NCBI GenBank assembly: GCA_023663465.1
Contig: JAMPHJ010000001.1
Coordinates: 31,336 to 78,206 of the forward strand
Reading direction: 5' to 3'
DNA from: Muribaculaceae bacterium
GTDB lineage: Bacteria; Bacillota; Clostridia; Lachnospirales; Lachnospiraceae
DNA: 46,871 nt
The notes beneath the pieces were generated by a model, which did no database searches, was not told where the DNA came from, and was given only the letters and a program-made list of their open reading frames with translations. The position numbers and the translations under genes are program-made. The number at the start of each line of letters is the position of its first letter. Positions within the stretch are counted from its first letter, which is position 1. Shown here piece by piece: positions 41,446 to 46,871 of this stretch.

Positions 41446-42955
41446 TCAAACGAAATCAATCATATTCCAGTGGCTTACGCCGATGGCGGCTTTGATTCTG
41501 ATTCTGGGAATTATGATGTATAACTTTTCTACCAAAAGCAAGGTGTCTGCGACCAATACTGTGACTAGGAATATGTCAACGACGGCGCAGACAAGTGTCT
41601 ATGGGTTTGAGGAAGAACTGAAGCTGCTGCAGCAGGTAGGTCTGCCGATTGCAGCCCTGTTAGATAGGGAAACAAGGATGGACAGCGCGCGCGCGGCGGA
41701 GTTGACGGAAGTGGCGTTGAAATATTCGGGCGCGTATTATGTCTGTACCTGCGATGCAAATGGAAACGGAATTGATAATACAGGGAAAAAGATTTCCGTG
41801 CCGGCGGAGCATCTGGAAACGGTGCAGGGAGCGCAGGAAGTAAGCTATCTGTATACTGCGGATGATGAAATGGAAGGGGATGGCGCCGTAATTGCGGTAA
41901 TACCGATTGGAGAGGAAGAGGTATCAGAACACCTTTTACTGTTCTATTCCCTCGACAATTTTGAATCCATTATCAAAAAAGGCGATTTTGCAGTATGGAA
42001 TATCGTAACGCTGATTGACGAGATGGGAAATATTATCTTTACTTCTGGCGAAGAGAAAGCGTGGGCAATAGGCGACAATTTATTTGAGGCTCTGAAAGCC
42101 AAAAACAGTAATGCAGTTACGAAGATGAAAAGAGGGATTACCGCAGGTTCTTCTTCTTTGGTAACTGTGCAGATGGGCGATATGGAAAACGCGCTTGTTT
42201 ATGTGCCGGTGGAAACCAATGACTGGACGTTGGTTGTGGGCGTTACCCAGGCATACATAGACAGACTGGTGCTGCAGCAGTATAAGAGTTTTCAGGATAT
42301 GTTATATCAGATGCTGCTGATTATCATACTATTCCTCTGCATTATCATAGGCATTAACATCGTAGGGAAGCTGTATGGAGCCAGGAAACAGAAACAGCTG
42401 GAAGTCAAGGCGGATACAGACCTTCTGACCGGATTGAACAATAAACTTGCTACAGAGCGTAAAATTAAAGAATATATCGCGCATAATCCGAATACCCAGT
42501 CCATGATGTTTATTCTGGATATTGATAATTTTAAAAAGATTAATGATACGATGGGGCATGCGTTTGGTGATGTGGTACTTAGGACATTGGGGCATACTAT
42601 TGGCGCACTGTTCCGCTCTACAGATATTATCGGACGTGCCGGAGGCGATGAATTTATCCTTTTCATAAAAGATATCCAGTCGCCGGAAATCGTTAGAAAA
42701 GAAGCGCGGAAAGTAGAAGAATTTTTCAAGGATTTTAAAGCCGGGGAATATACGAAATATTCTGCGACCGCAAGTATCGGCGTTGCAATCTATCCTCAGG
42801 AGGGCGCGGATTTTGAGAGTATTTATAAAGCCGCAGACCAGGCGCTTTATAAGGCGAAGAAGAGGGGAAAGAATCAGCTCGCGTTCTATAAAGACGAGTG
42901 GGCGGGCAATACAGTGCAGAATGATAAATCAGAACAAGATAATAAAGCGGAATAA
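41438..42955 (+). CDS. Membrane diguanylate cyclase with extracytoplasmic sensor (GGDEF)
   Basis: This 505-residue protein has TM1 (about 14-32), an extracytoplasmic Cache-like sensor (about 35-285), TM2 (about 290-315) and a C-terminal GGDEF domain with DTDLLTGLNNKLATERK, LDIDNFKKINDTMGHAFGD and the active loop RAGGDEF. It should make cyclic di-GMP in response to an outside signal. ATG 41438 follows GAGGAAAAG; the earlier in-frame ATG 41426 is less well placed. It is coupled to the YesL-like gene. A very long hairpin (42965-43003) lies just after the stop. Confidence 0.92.
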   Translation: MNNQTKSIIFQWLTPMAALILILGIMMYNFSTKSKVSATNTVTRNMSTTAQTSVYGFEEELKLLQQVGLPIAALLDRETRMDSARAAELTEVALKYSGAYYVCTCDANGNGIDNTGKKISVPAEHLETVQGAQEVSYLYTADDEMEGDGAVIAVIPIGEEEVSEHLLLFYSLDNFESIIKKGDFAVWNIVTLIDEMGNIIFTSGEEKAWAIGDNLFEALKAKNSNAVTKMKRGITAGSSSLVTVQMGDMENALVYVPVETNDWTLVVGVTQAYIDRLVLQQYKSFQDMLYQMLLIIILFLCIIIGINIVGKLYGARKQKQLEVKADTDLLTGLNNKLATERKIKEYIAHNPNTQSMMFILDIDNFKKINDTMGHAFGDVVLRTLGHTIGALFRSTDIIGRAGGDEFILFIKDIQSPEIVRKEARKVEEFFKDFKAGEYTKYSATASIGVAIYPQEGADFESIYKAADQALYKAKKRGKNQLAFYKDEWAGNTVQNDKSEQDNKAE

Positions 42956-42964
42956 GCTTTTGGG

Positions 42965-43003
42965 CAAGTTGCCTAAGAAATGTAAGTTTTCTTGGGCAAC
43001 TTG
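42965..43003 (+). other. Long 16-bp hairpin after the GGDEF gene
   Basis: CAAGTTGCC-T-AAGAAA (42965-42980) pairs with TTTCTT-G-GGCAACTTG (42988-43003), with one T-G wobble and a 7-base loop. It would be one of the most stable hairpins in the window, yet no T-run follows (TCAATTATAGG). It may block 3'-exonucleases or separate the GGDEF transcript from the msmX leader. Confidence 0.6.
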
Positions 43004-43179
43004 TCAATTATAGGAAAAGATGTTAGCGAAAGTAAGCAATTTTTACAATGAAATACAAAATATTTGTGAAATTCTAGTATAGAAAAGGCGCGGAAAGTCC
43101 GTTATACTAGACTAAGCTTGATTATTTGGAAAATAATCAAAAAATAAATAATATTAAAATCATTTAGGAGGCAAAACGC

Positions 43180-44289
43180 ATGGCAAGTTTATCATTAAAA
43201 AACGTCTGCAAAGTATATTCTAATGGATTTGAAGCAGTAAAAGATTTTAATCTTGAAATTGCAGACCAGGAATTTATTATTTTCGTAGGACCTTCAGGCT
43301 GCGGTAAATCTACAACACTTCGTATGATTGCAGGTCTTGAAGATATTTCTTCCGGTGAGTTGAAAATCGGAGACAGAGTTGTTAACGATGTAGAACCTAA
43401 GGACAGAGATATCGCAATGGTATTCCAGAATTACGCTCTGTATCCTCATATGACAGTATATGACAATATGGCATTTGGTCTGAAGCTGAGAAAAGTACCG
43501 AAAGATGAAATTGATAAAATGGTAAAAGAAGCAGCGAAAATCCTTGACCTGACTCCTCTTCTGGAGCGTAAACCGAAGGCTCTTTCCGGTGGTCAGAGAC
43601 AGCGTGTTGCCATGGGACGTGCAATTGTTCGTAATCCTAAGGTTTTCCTTATGGATGAGCCTCTTTCCAACCTGGATGCAAAACTTCGTGTACAGATGCG
43701 TGTTGAGATTTCCAAACTGCATCAGAGACTGGGCACCACAATTATCTATGTAACACATGACCAGACAGAGGCTATGACCCTTGGTACGAGAATCGTTGTT
43801 ATGAAAGACGGCGTTATCCAGCAGGTAGATACGCCTCAGAACTTATATCAGAAACCGCAGAACCTGTTCGTTGCAGGATTCATGGGATCCCCGCAGATGA
43901 ACTTCTTAGACGCAGTTGTTGAAGTAAACGGCGACACCGCAAGCTTGAAGGTAGCAGGCGGCAGCATTCCGCTTCCGGCAGACAAGTCCAAGAAAATCAT
44001 CGCTGGCGGTTATGCGGGTAAGACAGTTACATTCGGTATCCGTCCGGAAGACGTATATGATTCACCGGAATTTGTTAACTCCGCAAAATGCGTATTTGAA
44101 TCTACCATCAAAGTATATGAATTGCTTGGTGCAGAAGTTTATTTGTACTTTGACCTTGCAGAATTCCCGATTACTGCGAGAGTAGATTCCCGTACAACGG
44201 CAAGACCGGGCGATAAAGTTAAATTTGCTTTTGACGTTGAGAAGATTCATGTATTTGATAAAGAAACAGAGCAGATTATTACGAACTAG
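43180..44289 (+). CDS. msmX: MsmX/UgpC-type sugar ABC transporter ATPase
   Basis: This 369-residue CUT1 ATPase has Walker A GPSGCGKSTTLRM, the Q-loop MVFQNYALYPHMTVYDN, signature LSGGQRQRVAMGRA, Walker B VFLMDEPLSNLD and the H-loop YVTHDQTEA. A C-terminal OB-fold regulatory domain (about 240-369) follows, with TFGIRPEDV. No permease is nearby, as for MsmX, the shared ATPase that powers several oligosaccharide importers in Firmicutes. TTAGGAGG (43164-43171) lies 8 bases before the ATG, and a TATACT box is at 43103-43108. Its codon choice looks more biased than its neighbours, suggesting high expression. Confidence 0.93.
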   Translation: MASLSLKNVCKVYSNGFEAVKDFNLEIADQEFIIFVGPSGCGKSTTLRMIAGLEDISSGELKIGDRVVNDVEPKDRDIAMVFQNYALYPHMTVYDNMAFGLKLRKVPKDEIDKMVKEAAKILDLTPLLERKPKALSGGQRQRVAMGRAIVRNPKVFLMDEPLSNLDAKLRVQMRVEISKLHQRLGTTIIYVTHDQTEAMTLGTRIVVMKDGVIQQVDTPQNLYQKPQNLFVAGFMGSPQMNFLDAVVEVNGDTASLKVAGGSIPLPADKSKKIIAGGYAGKTVTFGIRPEDVYDSPEFVNSAKCVFESTIKVYELLGAEVYLYFDLAEFPITARVDSRTTARPGDKVKFAFDVEKIHVFDKETEQIITN

Positions 44290-44304
44290 GCGCAATGATT
44301 TACG

Positions 44305-44330
44305 AAGGGGATGCGGGGCATCCCCTTTTT
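44305..44330 (+). terminator. Intrinsic terminator after msmX
   Basis: AAGGGGATG (44305-44313) and CATCCCCTT (44319-44327) form a perfect stem with loop CGGGG, ending in a T-run to 44330. Confidence 0.9.
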
Positions 44331-44353
44331 AAGAGTGAAAGGCAGGTTTGGAC

Positions 44354-45442
44354 ATGATTTCCAGCCAGGTGATTAAGACTAGTATAGAAGAGTTAAAAAT
44401 CATTTCCAAAATTGATTTATGCGTATTCGATTTGGAAGGAAAGGTAGTTGCTTCTACATTTCAACCAGAGGATATTTCCGTTGAGTTAATTGATGCGTTT
44501 GCAAATTCCCCGGCGGACAGTCAGGTAATAGGTATGCACCATCTAATGAAAATATTTGACGAAGGCGAGCTGTTATTTATATTGGATGCAAAAGGAAACG
44601 GCGAAGATACTTATATGATTGGGAAGATTGCCGTCAGCCAGCTGCAGAACCTTATTATTGCCTATAAGGAAAAATTTGACAGGAACAACTTTTTTCAGAA
44701 TCTGCTGTTAGACAATCTGCTTCTGGTGGATATTTACAACCGTGCCAAGAAGCTGCATATCGATGTTGCCGTGCCAAGAGCCATCATTCTGGTGGAAACG
44801 GCGCAGGGCAAAGACCCGGCGGCATCCGAGCTGTTAAACGGTATGTTTTCACCGCAGACGGGGGATTATGTTACGGCGGTGGATGAAAATAACGTCATCC
44901 TGATAAAAACGGTGAAGTCTGAGAATGATTATGAAGAGCTGGAGCGGGCGGCAAATACAATCGTCGATATGATGAGCATGGAGGCAATGATGAATGTCCG
45001 GGTAGCTTATGGAACGATTGTAGGAGAACTAAAGGAAGTATCCCGTTCCTATAAAGAGGCTAAGATGGCGCTGGATGTGGGTAAGATTTTCTATGAAGAA
45101 AAGAAAGTGACGGCTTACAGTAAATTAGGAATCGGCAGGTTGATTTATCAGCTGCCCGCGAATCTTTGCCGTATTTTCATCGATGAAATTTTTGATTCCA
45201 ATGTACCGGACGATTTGGACGAAGAAACATTAACGACGATTAATAAATTTTTTGAGAATAATCTGAATGTGTCGGAAACTTCCAGACAGTTATTTGTCCA
45301 TAGAAACACATTGGTCTATCGTATCGAGAAACTGGAAAAAAGCACAGGGCTGGATATCCGGACGTTTGACGATGCGCTGACTTTCAAAATCGCGCTGATG
45401 GTAGTCAGTTATATGAGATATCTGGATTCGTTGGAATATTGA
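44354..45442 (+). CDS. CdaR/PucR-family transcriptional regulator
   Basis: This 362-residue regulator has an N-terminal sensor part (1-125), a GGDEF-like middle (about 130-265, degenerate and without the GGDEF loop) and a C-terminal PucR-type helix-turn-helix: NKFFENNLNVSETSRQLFVHRNTLVYRIEKLEKSTGLDIR (from NKFFE to LDIR). CdaR in E. coli responds to sugar diacids. It directly follows msmX, so control of sugar use is a fair guess. ATG 44354 is preceded by AAAGGCAGG; TTG 44348 is an alternative. Promoters within the terminator-start gap were not clear. Confidence 0.85.
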   Translation: MISSQVIKTSIEELKIISKIDLCVFDLEGKVVASTFQPEDISVELIDAFANSPADSQVIGMHHLMKIFDEGELLFILDAKGNGEDTYMIGKIAVSQLQNLIIAYKEKFDRNNFFQNLLLDNLLLVDIYNRAKKLHIDVAVPRAIILVETAQGKDPAASELLNGMFSPQTGDYVTAVDENNVILIKTVKSENDYEELERAANTIVDMMSMEAMMNVRVAYGTIVGELKEVSRSYKEAKMALDVGKIFYEEKKVTAYSKLGIGRLIYQLPANLCRIFIDEIFDSNVPDDLDEETLTTINKFFENNLNVSETSRQLFVHRNTLVYRIEKLEKSTGLDIRTFDDALTFKIALMVVSYMRYLDSLEY

Positions 45443-45496
45443 GTCTGGGAAATGTCTGTTTGTGTTATATCAGAGTCCTTTCTTAGCGCAAGGTTT

Positions 45497-45527
45497 ATGC
45501 CGGATGAGAAATCATCCGGCATTTTTT
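45497..45527 (+). terminator. Intrinsic terminator after the CdaR-like gene
   Basis: ATGCCGGATGA (45497-45507) and TCATCCGGCAT (45512-45522) form a perfect 11-bp stem closed by the stable tetraloop GAAA, followed by TTTTT. The -10 box TATAAT (45547-45552) of the next gene lies just after it. Confidence 0.95.
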
Positions 45528-45594
45528 GTATCCATTCGCATATAGATATAATAGAGATTGTCCAGAAAAAGAAAATAGATGGAGAGGTGGCAGG

Positions 45595-46500
45595 ATGTAT
45601 CAGAAAGAAATTATCTATATGAGTCTGTTTGAGCATGATATGAAAAAAGAGTGTATCGGCTATCTGAAACTGGAAAAGAAACAGGACGACTTTCAACTAG
45701 AGCTTCAGGTAAAAAATCTTCCCGACGTCATAACGGGCAGTTTTCCGATTCGTCTACAGGGCGGGGATGTATGGCGGGAAGAGGATATGATGGCGATAAA
45801 AAGCGGAAACGGCACATGGACAGGACATACCAAAGAAGAGGTCCTGCGGGCGGAAATCATTCTGCCCGGTTCCTATAAAATCAGGGGGCAGAGTAAGAAG
45901 GCCCCCACGATTACGGATAATAAAACGCAGCTTATAGAAGATGCACCACAGGGAGAAAGTAGCGAGAATACGCCGCCGGAACAGCCACAGAGACAGAGTA
46001 TGGGAAATCTGTCGCCACAGATACCGCCGGAACAAGGCAAAGAAGAAATCCGGTCGGGAGATACGCCGCTTGCAGAAGAACAATTGTCCAAGCCTGTTTT
46101 GCCGGTGCGGGCGGTTTCGATGGCGCAGACCGAGCGGTCTGTCCCGGTAAGGCATATGCCTTTATACGAAAGCAAGTGGGAACAGATTCTTGCTACTTAT
46201 GAGAAGACGCGTCCCTATGGGGACGATAGAATTTATGTCAAATTAGAACCCAGGGATTTTATTGTCCTGCGTTCCGATTACCAGCATCTTGTCAATAACA
46301 GCTTTTTACTGCACGGATTTTATAATTACCGGCATGTGATATTGGGAAAAGAAAAAGATTATTATTTGGGCGTTCCCGGCGTTTTCTATGAGAGAGAAAA
46401 AATGGTCGCATTGATGTTTGGTTTTGAAGCTTTCGAGTGTGAAGGGGGAAATGCAGAGGAAGGAAAATTCGGATATTATCTGCGAAAAGTGGAAATTTAA
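45595..46500 (+). CDS. DUF6128 protein of unknown function
   Basis: This 301-residue protein has an N-terminal domain (1-105) resembling a small beta-rich module, a low-complexity linker rich in Pro, Gln and Glu (110-195), and a C-terminal DUF6128 domain with VNNSFLLHGFYNYRHVILG and YYLGVPGVFYEREKMVALMFG. I associate this domain with Lachnospiraceae; no function is known. GGAGAGG (45580-45586) precedes ATG 45595, and TATAAT is at 45547-45552. There is no signal peptide. The gene is convergent with the SRP RNA, whose 3' end abuts the stop codon. Confidence 0.8.
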   Translation: MYQKEIIYMSLFEHDMKKECIGYLKLEKKQDDFQLELQVKNLPDVITGSFPIRLQGGDVWREEDMMAIKSGNGTWTGHTKEEVLRAEIILPGSYKIRGQSKKAPTITDNKTQLIEDAPQGESSENTPPEQPQRQSMGNLSPQIPPEQGKEEIRSGDTPLAEEQLSKPVLPVRAVSMAQTERSVPVRHMPLYESKWEQILATYEKTRPYGDDRIYVKLEPRDFIVLRSDYQHLVNNSFLLHGFYNYRHVILGKEKDYYLGVPGVFYEREKMVALMFGFEAFECEGGNAEEGKFGYYLRKVEI

Positions 46501-46764
46501 AACCGTGCGTTTTATGTCGAACCCAACTCATGCACGTTACCTCTACAGTTAACTCCGCCAGGCACCCTTACGGCACATGGAAGGTTTCACTTAGTGCTGC
46601 TGTGTTCCCACCCTGACACGGTTCATGAATTCCCATTGCGTAAGACCCGAACTTCAACGCCACTTATAGAGGGCAGCTACACAAGAAAAAGCCCTCGATA
46701 AAACATCACCCCCACTAGAGCGGATTGTGGGTACAGGGCACCGCTAACGCCCCGGCTGCACGGT
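46499..46764 (-). ncRNA. ffs: Signal recognition particle RNA, large type with Alu domain
   Basis: Read leftward, this is about 266 nt. The 5' AACCGTGC pairs with the 3' GCACGGTT, closing the molecule. The Alu part holds the typical GCGGTGCCCTGTACCC and CAATCCGCT segments. The conserved helix 8 lies at about 46595-46618: TCAGG, stem GTG/CAC, tetraloop GGAA, then AGCAGC, the binding site for Ffh. It is the RNA scaffold for co-translational protein targeting to the membrane. The 3' end adjoins the stop codon of the DUF6128 gene. The last 71 bases of the window beyond the promoter (46801-46871) show nothing I can name. Confidence 0.93.
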
Positions 46765-46770
46765 TCTATC

Positions 46771-46799
46771 AGTATACTGTTTTTTGAAGGATTTGTCAA
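46771..46799 (-). promoter_or_regulatory. Consensus promoter of the SRP RNA
   Basis: On the minus strand, TTGACA (46799-46794) and TATACT (46776-46771) are exactly 17 bases apart. The expected start is about 7 bases further, near 46764, which fits the closing stem of the RNA. Confidence 0.9.
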
Positions 46800-46871
46800 C
46801 TTTGAATCTGGGTCGCATTACGGTAAACGCATGAAAAATAAATAAAAGTAAAAAATCGACGAGTGATGTAT

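Noticed and set aside
42965..43003. Intrinsic terminator
   Set aside because: The stem is strong but no run of Ts follows on either strand, so it is listed only as a hairpin.

Overview
The window looks like a chromosomal segment of a low-to-mid GC Gram-positive anaerobe of the Clostridia, most likely a Lachnospiraceae member. The grounds are a spore maturation gene (spmB), strong AGGAGG-type ribosome binding sites, a transketolase split into two genes, a methionine aminopeptidase with an N-terminal SEC-C zinc motif, DUF1002 and DUF6128 proteins that I associate with this family, and a long Alu-type SRP RNA. Taxonomy is inferred from gene content only.

Region 1 (1-2510) is much richer in A+T than the rest. 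It holds the 3' part of a cytosolic histidine kinase (open at the left edge), a receiver-only response regulator and a PIN-domain nuclease in one tight operon. This resembles a two-component-style defence module such as Detocs. It ends directly upstream of an orphan spmB whose usual partner spmA is absent. Region 2 (3360-12330) has an ABC/FtsX exporter with a very long heptad-repeat coiled coil, an AAA15 ATPase paired with a small TOPRIM-like protein that seems to lack its first motif, a MarR regulator and a membrane-anchored DUF885 peptidase. Region 3 (12328-13500) is a membrane diguanylate cyclase.

Region 4 (13514-30861) is a nearly complete L-arabinose (or arabinofuranoside) programme. A LytS/YesM-type sensor kinase, a sugar-binding lipoprotein without its own permease and a YesN-type AraC regulator sense the sugar. 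A GntR/LacI-type AraR repressor and a YtfQ-YtfR-YtfT-YjfF ABC importer follow. AraA, an FGGY ribulokinase and AraD convert arabinose to xylulose 5-phosphate, and split transketolase plus Rpe feed it into the pentose phosphate pathway. An intercistronic hairpin after ytfQ and a terminator after yjfF divide the expression units. The end of araA is followed by a decayed tandem copy of itself.

Region 5 (30977-46500) is mostly household: SEC-C methionine aminopeptidase, a membrane coiled-coil protein, MetG, an alpha/beta hydrolase, DUF1002, a D-2-hydroxyacid dehydrogenase, GNAT, HD-GYP, YesL-like, a second GGDEF enzyme, the MsmX/UgpC sugar ATPase, a CdaR-type regulator and a DUF6128 protein. The SRP RNA closes the window on the minus strand.

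The most striking item lies between the coiled-coil gene and metG (33235-33630). A perfect consensus promoter drives a short RNA made of 51-nt repeats whose second hairpin is conserved by compensatory changes. A terminator-like hairpin and a 45-codon ORF follow; the ORF resembles the N-terminus of PBECR4 nucleases. This is the layout of a type III (RNA antitoxin) toxin-antitoxin locus with an unusual, here truncated, toxin.
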